A stretch of 64,000 nt of DNA from Chitinophaga rhizophila. Lineage in GTDB: Bacteria > Bacteroidota > Bacteroidia > Chitinophagales > Chitinophagaceae. Below the pieces are notes generated by a model, which made no database searches, had not been told where the DNA came from, and worked only from the letters and a program-made list of their open reading frames with translations. Shown here piece by piece: positions 26,847 through 36,220 of the stretch; within the stretch, counting starts at the first letter, position 1, and each line of letters opens with the position of its first letter. The stretch lies in the NCBI RefSeq assembly GCF_019492185.1, contig NZ_JAICCF010000005.1, positions 62,001 to 126,000 on the forward strand. Reading direction: 5' to 3'. A program made the position numbers and the translations under genes.

Positions 26847-29800
26847 ATGGTAAAGCATGTTTGTAAGGCGATCAGAATCCTATTGTTAACGTGCTGCCTG
26901 TTGTTTCCTGCTATCCTACAGGCGGCCAGGGGAACAGCAGATAGCTCAAGGGTGACTATTACCGGTAAGAATATATCACTAAATAACGTTTTTAAGAGCA
27001 TTGCCCGTCAAACGGGCTACTACTTCGTTTTTGATAATGCCATCATCGACGGTAATGAAAAGGTCTCCCTGCGTTATAAAAATGCGCCCTGGGAAGATGT
27101 ACTCGCATATGTACTGAAAGGCAGGAACGTCAGCTGGTTTAAAACAGGCAGGCGCATCTATCTGCAGCTTGCAGAGACAACTAAAAATGCGCCCGTTATG
27201 AATCCTGCCCCTCATGTCACCATCCGGGGGCGTATCACAGATATCAATAATCAGCCAATTCCCGGCGCAACTGTTGTGCTGACCGGCACAGGAAGAGGTA
27301 TGACGACGAATGCCAACGGTGAATTTGAACTGTTCAATATCAGTCCTCCAGCTTCGTTGCATATATCCTCTTTAGGCTACCGTACGGTTGACACTATACT
27401 GCAAAGCGTCAGATTGCACGATATAAGGCTGGCAGATGCTGTCAATACCCTTGATGCTACTGTCGTGATCGGGTATGGCTCCAGCAGCCGCAGATTGCTG
27501 ACCGGAGCTATCAGCAGAATTACTGCCGAACAGCTGGAAGCACAACCTGTAGCCAATGCCCTTGCTGCATTGCAAGGCCAGGCACCCGGTGTACAGGTGA
27601 CCAGTACCAGCGGACTACCCGGTGCTCAGGTGAAACTGTTCATTCGCGGGCGTAACTCAATTGCCGCCGGCAATGATCCCCTGTTCATTATCGACGGGGT
27701 TCCGTTTGACATTACGCCACTCAATAATACAGAAGACCTGTACGGAGCCGCAGGACGTATTAGTCCCTTTAACAGCATCAATCCCGCTGATATAGAAAGT
27801 ATCGACATCCTGAAAGATGCCGATGCTACCGCTATTTATGGCTCCCGTGGTGCAAACGGAGTGGTGCTTATCACCACAAAAAAAGGCACGCCTGGAAAGG
27901 CTAAAGCAGATCTTAACATCCGCACAGGTATAGGTGTGACGGCCGGTGATATGCCGATGCTGAACATACGTGATTACTTGGCATTGAGGAAAGAGGCTTT
28001 TGTTAATGACGATATCCGCCCCTCTGCCGCTAACGCCCCTGACCTGCTGCTCTGGGACTCGACGCAGAATACCAACTGGTTCAGGAAACTACTGGGAGGA
28101 ACTGCCCCTATCACGAATGCACAGCTCAATATGTCAGGCGGTAATAGTTATAACAACTACCTGGTAGGAGGGCATTTTTATAAGGAAGGAACGGTATTAC
28201 CTGCCGATCTGGGATACCGGCGTGGCGGGTTCAGGGCCAGCTTTCAGCACCAGCACCCGGAACACAGGCTGGAGGCAAATTTCTCCGCCAGCTTTATGGC
28301 TGACAGAAACAAGAGTATCGCCAGTGATATATTCAACTTCTATGCGTTGCCGCCCAACTACCCGTTGTATGACAGTGCAGGCATGCTATACTGGGGGTCT
28401 GCTTTTGACAATCCTGAAGCGCATATGCGGCAACAGGCTGAAAGTAAGACAAATAACCTGCTGACCAACCTTGTACTGCGATACAGGTTGTCTCCCGGGC
28501 TTACACTAAAGACTAGCCTCGGACTGTCAGATATCAAAATGAAACAGTTCTTCTCTTTTCCACAATCTACCCAACATCCTAATAACGCGCCGACCAGCTT
28601 TATCCGCTCAGCAGAAAATAGCCGGCAGTCTTTTATTGTGGAGCCGCAGGCAGATTATAACCTCGGTCTCGGAAAGGCGAACTTGCACGTCCTGGCAGGA
28701 GGTACCTGGCAACAAACAACAAGAAAAGGTATTCTGGCCATAGGGCAAGGCTATACCAATGAAGCAGATATGACTTCATTACAGTATGCTGATACAATCA
28801 TCCGTAGGCCGGATACTTATGCACTATACCGGTATGTATCGTTCTTCACCCGCCTTACGTTCGACTGGCAGAAGAAGTACCTGCTGAATGTAAGCTACCG
28901 GAGAGACGGTTCTTCCCGCTTCGGTCCTGGCAGACAGTTCGGTGATTTTGGCGCTGTCGGATTAGCCTGGGTATTTACAGAAGAACCTTTCCTGAAACAA
29001 CTGCCCTGGCTAAGTTTTGGTAAAGTCAGAGCCAGCGGAGGCATTACCGGAAATGACCAGATCACTGATTATCAATACATGCGTAACTATGGTAATAATG
29101 CCAGTTACCTGGGTGAGAATACACTCGCGCCATTACGCATTGCCGACAACAACTATAGCTGGGAAGAGAACCGTAAAATGGAAGCTGCAATAGAGCTAGG
29201 TTTCCTGCAGGATAAGCTTTTCTTTTCTGCTGCCAAATATTGTAACCGCAGTAGCAATCAGCTGGTAGGGTATCAACTGCCCGGTATTACCGGCTTCACC
29301 AGCTACCAGGCTAACCTCCCCGCAGTCGTTGAGAATACCGGCTGGGAATTTGAAGTCCGCACCAGTAACATCAGCAATACCAATTTCCAATGGACAACTT
29401 CTGCCAACATATCATTCTTCAATAACAGGCTGAAGAAGTTTCATAGTCTGGCGGTATCGTCTTATGCTAATGCATACGTAATTGGCCAGTCGCTTAATAT
29501 ACTCCGGGGCTACCATTTTACTGGCGTAGATCCGCTGACAGGCCTGGTACAGTTTGAAGATTTAAATAAAGACGGTAAGCTATCCACGCTTAATGACTTT
29601 GTAACAATAGCCAATCTTGATCCTGCTTATTACGGTGGTATACAGAATGACCTGAGTTATAAAAATTTCAGTCTTGGTTTCTTCCTGCAGTTTAATAAGC
29701 AACAGGGTGTAGTACCAGCAGTGCGTCCCGGTGAATTTGCTAACCAGCTGACGCAAAGTCTACACCGTTGGCGGCAGCCTGGCGATATAACCAGTATCTC

Positions 29801-30086
29801 CCGGTCTACTGCCACAGCGGGTAACACAGCATATGACCAGAGTGCAAAACTGGCATTATCCAACGCTGTTTATGAGGATGCATCCTACTTACGGTTAAAA
29901 AACCTGTTTATCACATATACCTTGCCGGCAGCGGTACTAAAAAGATTGAAATTGCAACTTTGCAGGATCTATCTGCAGGGACAAAACCTGGTAACGGTAA
30001 CTGGCTATAAAGCAGCAGATCCTGAGACCCAGATACTCGTACCTGCACTGAGAGTAATAACAAGTGGTATTCAGTTAACATTATAA
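26847..30086 (+). CDS. SusC/RagA-family TonB-dependent transporter with STN signalling domain
   Basis: A 1079-residue outer-membrane protein: signal peptide (about 1-27), STN domain (about 40-108, ISLNNVFKSIARQTGYYFVF), carboxypeptidase-regulatory-like domain (about 120-200, RGRITDINNQPIPGATVVL), plug (about 205-330, with LTGAISRITAEQLE, DPLFIIDGVP and ATAIYGSRGANGVVLITTKKG) and a 22-strand barrel to the C-terminus. The STN domain matches the upstream FecR/sigma pair and implies substrate-responsive transcription. With the SusD partner 11 bp downstream it forms a nutrient importer, probably for an oligosaccharide or peptide. No degradative enzyme lies in this operon, so the substrate cannot be named. 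Confidence 0.95.
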   Translation: MVKHVCKAIRILLLTCCLLFPAILQAARGTADSSRVTITGKNISLNNVFKSIARQTGYYFVFDNAIIDGNEKVSLRYKNAPWEDVLAYVLKGRNVSWFKTGRRIYLQLAETTKNAPVMNPAPHVTIRGRITDINNQPIPGATVVLTGTGRGMTTNANGEFELFNISPPASLHISSLGYRTVDTILQSVRLHDIRLADAVNTLDATVVIGYGSSSRRLLTGAISRITAEQLEAQPVANALAALQGQAPGVQVTSTSGLPGAQVKLFIRGRNSIAAGNDPLFIIDGVPFDITPLNNTEDLYGAAGRISPFNSINPADIESIDILKDADATAIYGSRGANGVVLITTKKGTPGKAKADLNIRTGIGVTAGDMPMLNIRDYLALRKEAFVNDDIRPSAANAPDLLLWDSTQNTNWFRKLLGGTAPITNAQLNMSGGNSYNNYLVGGHFYKEGTVLPADLGYRRGGFRASFQHQHPEHRLEANFSASFMADRNKSIASDIFNFYALPPNYPLYDSAGMLYWGSAFDNPEAHMRQQAESKTNNLLTNLVLRYRLSPGLTLKTSLGLSDIKMKQFFSFPQSTQHPNNAPTSFIRSAENSRQSFIVEPQADYNLGLGKANLHVLAGGTWQQTTRKGILAIGQGYTNEADMTSLQYADTIIRRPDTYALYRYVSFFTRLTFDWQKKYLLNVSYRRDGSSRFGPGRQFGDFGAVGLAWVFTEEPFLKQLPWLSFGKVRASGGITGNDQITDYQYMRNYGNNASYLGENTLAPLRIADNNYSWEENRKMEAAIELGFLQDKLFFSAAKYCNRSSNQLVGYQLPGITGFTSYQANLPAVVENTGWEFEVRTSNISNTNFQWTTSANISFFNNRLKKFHSLAVSSYANAYVIGQSLNILRGYHFTGVDPLTGLVQFEDLNKDGKLSTLNDFVTIANLDPAYYGGIQNDLSYKNFSLGFFLQFNKQQGVVPAVRPGEFANQLTQSLHRWRQPGDITSISRSTATAGNTAYDQSAKLALSNAVYEDASYLRLKNLFITYTLPAAVLKRLKLQLCRIYLQGQNLVTVTGYKAADPETQILVPALRVITSGIQLTL

Positions 30087-30097
30087 GCTGAAAGAGT

Positions 30098-31456
30098 ATG
30101 TCGTACCGTGTAATGTGTTTTATTCTTTGCGGCTTATTGCTCACGATTTCATGTAAGCAACTGATCAAAGTCGATTCTCCGGCGGATGAAATTCCTGCCG
30201 AAGCTATCTATACAGACGACCGTCTGGCAGATGCTGCCGTAGCAGATCTGTACTACCAGTTGTCTGATTATTTCCCAGGCAATATACTACCGGTCCTTAA
30301 CGGGATGACGGCAGATGAATTGACTACACTCAATAGTAGTCAGCTGAAGTTTGTTAACAACGCAATACCTTCTGAGGATGTACAGGTATTGTCCTGCTGG
30401 AGGAAGTTGTACCAGGTAATATACGGCGCAAACGCCATGCTGGAAGGTATAACACAGTACAACGGCCTGTCTCCGGCAAAAGCAAGACAACTAGCTGGTG
30501 AGGCCATGTTTCTGCGTGCCTTTTCCTATTACTATCTGGTCAACTGCTGGGGAGAAGTACCACTCATCACAGTAACTGATATCAATCAGACAGCGCTGGC
30601 CCCTAATGCTCGTATCATTGCCATCTATCAGCAGATTACAAGAGACCTTTCAGATGCCAGCTTATTACTGTCTGCCTCTTATGTAACAGGAGAGAAGGTA
30701 AGGGCTAACAAGTGGTCAGTGCTGTCAATGCTGGCCCGTGTATACTTGCACCAGGGGAGGTGGGCAGAAGCTGCAGCCGCAGCCTCCCAGGTCATTAACG
30801 CCGGAGACTATACACCACTGATCTCATTGGATAGTGTCTTTCTGCGAAACAGCCGGCCGGCTATCCTGCAGTTATGGCGTCCCGAAGGCTATACTTTTAT
30901 AGGACAGTTCTTTCTGCCGGCAGCCGCTACCAGCAACTTTTCCTTTTATCCGTTCACCAATGACTTTATGCAGGAGTTTGAACCGTCAGATAAGCGCAAA
31001 AGCAGTTGGACAAACTCCTTCGTCTTCGCAGGATCGCTATATTATAACGCATGTAAATACCGTAACAGGAGTGCGGCTGCACCTGGCAGGGAAGAGTATC
31101 TGATGATGCTGCGTATAGAGGAACAATACCTTATCCGCGCCGAAGCTGCCGCTATGCTAAATCAGACAAGCACCGCTATTGCAGACCTCAACGTATTAAG
31201 AGTAAGGGCCGGACTACCCCCCTTATCCGCAGATACCATGCGCGACTCCTGCCTGGTGTATGTAGAAAAGGAACGTCGCCGGGAGCTATTTACAGAATGG
31301 GGTGACCGCTGGATCAGCTTAAGCCGTACCCAAAGACTGGACAGTGTAATGAAAGCCCTGAAGCCGGGATGGAAAAAAACAGCGGCACTATATCCTATTC
31401 CACAGGAAGAACTGAACAGAAATCCTAATCTGAAACAGAATGAAGGTTATCAATAG
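30098..31456 (+). CDS. SusD/RagB-family surface lipoprotein
   Basis: A 452-residue lipoprotein, with the lipobox cysteine at C19 (LLTISC). It has the alpha-helical TPR-like SusD fold with typical stretches (ANAMLEGI, GEAMFLRAFSYYYLVNCWGEVPLI, WSVLSMLARVYLHQGRWAEAAAAASQVI) and the C-terminal signature RRRELFTEWGDRWISLSRTQRLD. It would cap the SusC-type transporter encoded 11 bp upstream and bind its ligand at the cell surface. Its end overlaps by 7 bp the end of the convergent gene. Confidence 0.94.
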   Translation: MSYRVMCFILCGLLLTISCKQLIKVDSPADEIPAEAIYTDDRLADAAVADLYYQLSDYFPGNILPVLNGMTADELTTLNSSQLKFVNNAIPSEDVQVLSCWRKLYQVIYGANAMLEGITQYNGLSPAKARQLAGEAMFLRAFSYYYLVNCWGEVPLITVTDINQTALAPNARIIAIYQQITRDLSDASLLLSASYVTGEKVRANKWSVLSMLARVYLHQGRWAEAAAAASQVINAGDYTPLISLDSVFLRNSRPAILQLWRPEGYTFIGQFFLPAAATSNFSFYPFTNDFMQEFEPSDKRKSSWTNSFVFAGSLYYNACKYRNRSAAAPGREEYLMMLRIEEQYLIRAEAAAMLNQTSTAIADLNVLRVRAGLPPLSADTMRDSCLVYVEKERRRELFTEWGDRWISLSRTQRLDSVMKALKPGWKKTAALYPIPQEELNRNPNLKQNEGYQ

Positions 31457-32520
31457 GCTATCTTCATCAGGTATATATGTGTTTCACCATGCACCAACAG
31501 CTGATCTCCTTTCACAAACAACTGATTAATCTTAGTGCGTGCCGGAATATCCAGGTAAGAGCTACCCTTATATCTGCCGGATTTAATCTCATACATATCA
31601 ATCACGGTATATTTTCCAAACATACGTTCATCATCATTGTCAGCTTTCAGTTTTGCCTGCACATATAATACCCCATTATCTGCGCAGCTGAACCCATTGA
31701 CCATCTGATCAGGGCCTGCATTCATGTACACCTGACTTTTCTCATCTTTGTTAGTGGCTATACTGAACTTTGATACACTGAAGGTATCCAGCGTATGACC
31801 GCTGCTGACGAGTTGCAAAGTGCTGTCAAAGGTGAAAAATCTGTTGCTGTAGTAATATACATAAGTAAGCAATCCTGTGGTCCTGTCGTAAGTCATTGCG
31901 CCATCTGTGCTCATGCCGCCATCTCTGTGCAGTGTTGACAATCCTTTTTCCATATGCAGGCTGTCATTGTCAAGGGTGACACGTACAAACAGCTGGTCTT
32001 TCTCCTGGATGTGCAGCTTCCGTAGTACAAAGTGTTGATTGTCCCTTAATACCTGTGCCTGGGAGAAGCCGCCATGGTTATAACTTCGCTGTCGGGGCAA
32101 ACGTATATTGCCTGCTCGCCCTGTCTCGCATACCGAAGGAATATTATATCCATATACAAAGAAACGATTGTTACTATACTGGGTGAAAAAGTATTCACTA
32201 ACTGAATCTTTAAATGACGGACTAAGTTCTATCCGGAAGGTGTCAGCTATTGCATTAGCCTGAAGTGAGCTCGCAATGATAGTTGAAGGGTCACGTAGTA
32301 CAGAGAAATAATACAGGCTGTCATCAGCGCCTGCAATATCCAGTATATTATTATTGCCGGTAGGCAGCGTGGCGGTTACAGGTAGCGGTGACGCTTCCAG
32401 GTATTGCCTTTTAAAGCCATTGGGTTGTTTATTAGGAGCAGGCGCAGTCAATACCAGTATGGCCACAATAAGGAATGCAGCTATCAGCAGTGATAGCAAG
32501 GTATAGATACTTTTTCTCAT
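31450..32520 (-). CDS. Membrane-anchored, propeller-like protein of unknown function
   Basis: A 356-residue protein with an N-terminal hydrophobic segment (about residues 5-27, SIYTLLSLLIAAFLIVAILVL) followed by an exported domain. The rest shows repeated beta-strand pairs with aspartates (ADDSLYYFSVL, TGLLTYVYYYSNRFFTFDSTLQLV, IKSGRYKGSSYLDIP) that suggest a six- or seven-bladed propeller. No catalytic motif is visible. It is 63 bp downstream of a small exported peptide gene and shares strand with the MauE-like gene, so the three probably act together. It is convergent with SusD (7-bp overlap). The fold call is by pattern only. Confidence 0.65.
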   Translation of the reverse strand: MRKSIYTLLSLLIAAFLIVAILVLTAPAPNKQPNGFKRQYLEASPLPVTATLPTGNNNILDIAGADDSLYYFSVLRDPSTIIASSLQANAIADTFRIELSPSFKDSVSEYFFTQYSNNRFFVYGYNIPSVCETGRAGNIRLPRQRSYNHGGFSQAQVLRDNQHFVLRKLHIQEKDQLFVRVTLDNDSLHMEKGLSTLHRDGGMSTDGAMTYDRTTGLLTYVYYYSNRFFTFDSTLQLVSSGHTLDTFSVSKFSIATNKDEKSQVYMNAGPDQMVNGFSCADNGVLYVQAKLKADNDDERMFGKYTVIDMYEIKSGRYKGSSYLDIPARTKINQLFVKGDQLLVHGETHIYLMKIAY

Positions 32521-32583
32521 AAAAGATTAGATCGGAGCAAGGCAGGAAGCCTTATTGCAAGTGCTTCCTGCCATTAAAAGTTA

Positions 32584-32802
32584 TCAGCTTTTTCTGATGA
32601 TGGTGGTAATACCGGTCAGGCTAACAGCACATTGTACATTGTTGGCGCCAATACAGTAAAGTATTTTGATCTGGGCAGATGTACCAGTTACAATGGAATC
32701 ATCATTCAGTAACCACTGCGTGTCCTGTTGCATTTTGCCTGCAACAGCAGTGCCGGCTGCGCATACGGCAGCGAAAAAAGCTAACGTGAGTGTCTTTTTC
32801 AT
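32584..32802 (-). CDS. Small exported cysteine-containing peptide (DUF6520-like)
   Basis: A 72-residue protein with a signal peptide (MKKTLTLAFFAAVCAAGTAVAG), leaving a mature peptide of about 50 residues. The mature part has just two cysteines, in YCIGANNVQCAV, a spacing that could form a small disulfide loop. The overall pattern, a short exported protein ending with a C-x7-CAV-like motif, resembles what I recall of the DUF6520 family in Bacteroidota. It lies between a MauE/DoxX-type membrane protein gene and the propeller-like gene on the same strand. The function is unknown. Confidence 0.6.
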   Translation of the reverse strand: MKKTLTLAFFAAVCAAGTAVAGKMQQDTQWLLNDDSIVTGTSAQIKILYCIGANNVQCAVSLTGITTIIRKS

Positions 32803-32895
32803 GGTGTGTTTTGTTGAATAAAATGTAATGCCTACTCTGTTCTGAAGGTTTTCGGCTCCCCCTGTATTAAATGCCGTTTGGTCCGGAAATCAGAA

Positions 32896-33324
32896 TCAGA
32901 TAGCAGATTGTGTACGTATTTGTTTTACGTGCAGCAGTACCCCGATAGTTGATAATATGACAAAGACGATATTGAAAACAATGTGCGCGTCCCAGGAAAG
33001 ATGTTGCAATACTCCACCGCAAGAACAAGGTATAAAATAACTTAGCCGTAGCATAGCTATCAGATAAAAAGTAAAAAGACTTAACAGGAAAAAAGAAAGA
33101 TAAAACCCCAATAAACGTGTGCGGCTATACAAGAGAAGTCCCGCGATGATAATTTCCCCCAATGGTAATGCCCAGACGATAACAGATGCATATGAAGTGA
33201 TAAAAGGCGATTGTCCCAATTGCCGTCGGAAGGTATGGTAGTCCAGTAACTTGCTTATACCGGTATATATAAAAAGGAAAACCAGTAAAGCTGAGAGGAT
33301 ATCGATTAACAATTTTCTTGACAT
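32896..33324 (-). CDS. MauE/DoxX-type redox-associated membrane protein
   Basis: A 142-residue inner-membrane protein with four predicted helices. The ATG at 33322-33324 is preferred over a GTG twelve bases upstream. Helix 1 region LLVFLFIYTGISKLLDYHTFRRQLGQSP is typical of MauE/DoxX proteins; PLGEII opens a later helix; and FIPCSCGG provides a CxC cysteine pair near the membrane surface. MauE assists disulfide formation in methylamine dehydrogenase, and relatives are linked to thiol or quinone redox. Next to a two-cysteine exported peptide, a role in oxidising or reducing it is a fair hypothesis. Confidence 0.8.
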   Translation of the reverse strand: MSRKLLIDILSALLVFLFIYTGISKLLDYHTFRRQLGQSPFITSYASVIVWALPLGEIIIAGLLLYSRTRLLGFYLSFFLLSLFTFYLIAMLRLSYFIPCSCGGVLQHLSWDAHIVFNIVFVILSTIGVLLHVKQIRTQSAI

Positions 33325-33416
33325 AGGATATAACACTTCTCTAATATAGGATAAATTTCTAAATCATCTAAAGTATTTCTCAGGGATAATATAATGCGGC
33401 GGGTTAGTAAGGGTTA

Positions 33417-33800
33417 TCAAAGGACAGATGTCGGAACAGCTGGAAAATGATCCTGCACATAATTGAGAAAGATTGTCAGCAATTGCTTCAAATCTGTTTC
33501 CATTGACTTTAACTTTGCACGGATATGTACCTGGTGGGTTCTAATATTTTCATAGTTGATGGCATTCATATCTTTCTCGCTCAGCCATGCCTGTTGCAAA
33601 GCCAGTTCACCGCGTAGCGCTTCAAAACGAGTATCCTGCTGGAGAAAGACATTATGGAAGTACTCCAGCCTGTCCAGCAGGGAACGGTCAAAGTGATATT
33701 GTAAAATATGGGCCAGCTGGGTCTTCAATGCAATATTGCGATTCTCCAACGCAGCCAGCTGTTTCCTAAAAGCGGTTAATTCATTCAGCAGAACTTCCAT
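33417..33800 (-). CDS. Coiled-coil hypothetical protein
   Basis: A 127-residue, almost wholly alpha-helical cytoplasmic protein with heptad-like leucines (LLNELTAFRKQLAALENRN, KLKSMETDLKQLLTIFLNYV). No signal peptide, membrane segment or known domain is evident. It follows the receiver-Crp gene by 86 bp on the same strand and may be a partner or phosphorelay accessory of the kinase/regulator pair. It could resemble a four-helix phosphotransfer protein, but it lacks an obvious HPt histidine motif, so I leave it unassigned. Confidence 0.65.
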   Translation of the reverse strand: MEVLLNELTAFRKQLAALENRNIALKTQLAHILQYHFDRSLLDRLEYFHNVFLQQDTRFEALRGELALQQAWLSEKDMNAINYENIRTHQVHIRAKLKSMETDLKQLLTIFLNYVQDHFPAVPTSVL

Positions 33801-33886
33801 TACTAACTATCTTATCTGATGTAAAGATAGCAGCTTGCTGACCGGTAGCACAGGACTCCCATCAGCGGAAAAACTGATTTTTATCA

Positions 33887-34945
33887 TCAATTCACCAGAT
33901 TCGCCAATTTCTGCTCATTGAGGATAGTAATCACTCCCTGCTTGATCTCCAGCAGCTTCTCATCTCGGAAATCTCCCAGGGTACGGATCATCGACTCTGT
34001 AGCTGTACCGGCAATTGTTGCCAGGTTCTCTCTCGAAATATCTATAGAGAAAGGCTGATCGGTAACATGATGGTATTTCTTCTTCAGGAAAAGCAGTGCC
34101 TCTGCCACCTTCTTCCGCAGAGAGCTATAGGCCAGATGCAGCAGTTGCTGTTCCTTCTCTGTAATGTTTTTCGCCAGCAAACGTATAAACTGCTGCGCTA
34201 CCTCACGGTTGTTATTGATCAGCGTTTCAAAGTCTTCTCTGGGAATGGCTGTCAGCTCGCATGCTTCCAGCGCTTCTGCATTCTCATGATAATTACTGCC
34301 TTCCAATAAGGCTACATACCCCAGAAATTCGCCGGCACTGTATAAGTTCACCGCCAGCTCTTTACCATCATTATTCACCTTATAGGTCTTCACGCGGCCT
34401 TTCTGGATAAAATAAAGGCTGGTAGGACGATTACCTTCCTGGTAAATCAGTTGTTTCTTCTTGTACCTGTCAGTGTTGCCTTCATCCATGAGCTTTTTCA
34501 ACGGATTGGCTCCTGTGGCTGTCAATAGCAGTTGCTGTATTCCTTCCATGTCCGGAGGTATAACCTGTTTTTTAAGTTCTGACTTTTTTAGCCTGCTTTC
34601 CACTGCATTTAAAAGGTCGGTACCGCTGAAAGGTTTTGTGATATAGTCGTCAGCTCCCATCTCCATTCCCTTGCGAAAGTCTCCGCGCTCGCTCTTGGCG
34701 GTCAGGAATATAAATGGAGTGTCTTCGACTTCCCGGTGTTTCTGCAACAGGTGTAACACGCCATACCCATCCAGCACAGGCATCATAATATCGCACACGA
34801 TCAGGTCAGGTTGGTGTTCCAGTGCCATCTCCACGCCGGTTTTCCCGTTTTCAGCCGTAAGAACCCTATAGTTTGCAAGTTCCAGTATCTCGGCAGTATT
34901 CTCGCGAATATCGTCATTATCTTCTATCAGCAGGATCGTTTTCAT
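33887..34945 (-). CDS. Response regulator fused to a Crp/Fnr-type regulator
   Basis: A 352-residue two-part regulator: receiver (about 1-120) with D52 (IVCDIMMPVLDG) and TKPF lysine near residue 103, then a cyclic-nucleotide-binding-like domain (about 145-260, YQEGNRPTSLYFIQKGRVKT and LYSAGEFLGYVALLEG) and a winged HTH (about 280-345, SRENLATIAGTATESMIRTLGDF). It thus combines phosphorylation with a Crp-type DNA-binding output, a layout I recall from Bacteroidota. The kinase gene begins 21 bp upstream, so they are cognate partners. Crp-type regulators of this group often respond to redox or oxygen, but no cysteine cluster is seen here. Confidence 0.9.
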   Translation of the reverse strand: MKTILLIEDNDDIRENTAEILELANYRVLTAENGKTGVEMALEHQPDLIVCDIMMPVLDGYGVLHLLQKHREVEDTPFIFLTAKSERGDFRKGMEMGADDYITKPFSGTDLLNAVESRLKKSELKKQVIPPDMEGIQQLLLTATGANPLKKLMDEGNTDRYKKKQLIYQEGNRPTSLYFIQKGRVKTYKVNNDGKELAVNLYSAGEFLGYVALLEGSNYHENAEALEACELTAIPREDFETLINNNREVAQQFIRLLAKNITEKEQQLLHLAYSSLRKKVAEALLFLKKKYHHVTDQPFSIDISRENLATIAGTATESMIRTLGDFRDEKLLEIKQGVITILNEQKLANLVN

Positions 34946-34966
34946 TTATAGTGCTATTCCTTTTAA

Positions 34967-36220
34967 TTATAGTTGCCGGAAAGTAACCGTAAAGGTCGTG
35001 CCTTCATTCAGTCCGCTTTCACATGTAATATTTCCATTCATCAGTTCCGCATACCGGCTTACGATATGCAGACCAAGACCTGTACCCTGTATATTGCTTA
35101 CATTCGCGCCCCTGAAAAAGCGCTCAAACAAATGTTGCTGGTCCTCCTGAGAAATGCCTATACCGGCGTCTTTCACCTTCAATATTACATTATTTCCGGT
35201 ATGTTCTGTATGTACCTGTATAACAGTATGTTTTCCAGAGAATTTGATCGCATTCCCCAAAAGATTTAACAGTATATGTTTCAGCAGGGAAGGATCCAGC
35301 TGTACAGATGTAGCGCCCTTATGCTCATATGAAATGTGCTGACCTTCCTGCACAATATCCTGCATCTCCTGGATGATGGAATGTATATGTTGCTGTAAAT
35401 CAAAGGTACTGGTGCGTACCTGTACGCCTCCTTCTTCAATCTTTCCCACCGACAGAAAATCATTCAATACTTCCGTTAACAGCGTCACTGACGATATAAT
35501 CCGTTGTATATGTTTACTCCGTTTAGGCTGCTCTGCTTCTGTTATATACTGGTTCACCAGGAACGCAGATGACAGAATCGTACTGAGCGGCGTGCGGAAC
35601 TCATGAGATGCCATAGACACAAAACGTGATTTCAGTTCGCTCAGCTCTTTCTCCTTATTCAACGCTGTCATTACCTCCTGTTTAGACTGTTCCAGCTGCT
35701 CCAATGCAGTGGTGAGCTGTTGCGTACGTTCGCTGATCTTATGCTCCAGTTCATTATTCAGCTTCTCAATCTTTTCCTCTGCCTTCTTCCGCTCTGTGAT
35801 GTTATTAATATAGCAGATGACAAAGGCCCCTTCCTCATGCTCGTACTGGCTCAGACTGATCTCCACCGGAAACTCCGCGCCGTCTTTCCGCACTGCAAAG
35901 AGGTCCAGCCCAATACCCATAGGCCGGCTCTGCGGATGGTGATTGTAATGATCCCGGTGGCCTACATGCCGCTCTCTGAAGCGCTTAGGCATCAGCTTTT
36001 CAATATACTCGCCCATCAGCTCTTCCCGCTCATAGCCAAACTGCCTGAGGGCAAAATCATTGATCAGGACGATCTGTCCCCGCTGATTAGTCACCAGTAT
36101 ACCGATGCTGGCATAGTTAAACAACGCCTCAAAACGTTGCAGCTCTTTGTTATATTCTTTTTTGTAGATGCTATTACCCGGGAACATTGCTATCAGCTTG
36201 GTGAACCACTTCTTCTTCAT
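34967..36220 (-). CDS. PAS sensor histidine kinase
   Basis: A 417-residue cytoplasmic kinase: PAS domain (about 28-145, FNYASIGILVTNQRGQIVLIN and MGIGLDLFAVRKDGAEFPVEISLS), coiled-coil linker (about 145-195), phospho-acceptor H206 (VSMASHEFRTPLSTI) and HATPase (about 305-415, N box LLNLLGNAIKFS, DAGIGIS, GTGLGLHIV). The FixL-like PAS could bind a cofactor, and histidines are frequent at HVGHRDHYNHH (residues 85-95), but haem binding cannot be claimed. It heads a unit with the receiver-Crp regulator 21 bp downstream. Confidence 0.92.
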   Translation of the reverse strand: MKKKWFTKLIAMFPGNSIYKKEYNKELQRFEALFNYASIGILVTNQRGQIVLINDFALRQFGYEREELMGEYIEKLMPKRFRERHVGHRDHYNHHPQSRPMGIGLDLFAVRKDGAEFPVEISLSQYEHEEGAFVICYINNITERKKAEEKIEKLNNELEHKISERTQQLTTALEQLEQSKQEVMTALNKEKELSELKSRFVSMASHEFRTPLSTILSSAFLVNQYITEAEQPKRSKHIQRIISSVTLLTEVLNDFLSVGKIEEGGVQVRTSTFDLQQHIHSIIQEMQDIVQEGQHISYEHKGATSVQLDPSLLKHILLNLLGNAIKFSGKHTVIQVHTEHTGNNVILKVKDAGIGISQEDQQHLFERFFRGANVSNIQGTGLGLHIVSRYAELMNGNITCESGLNEGTTFTVTFRQL

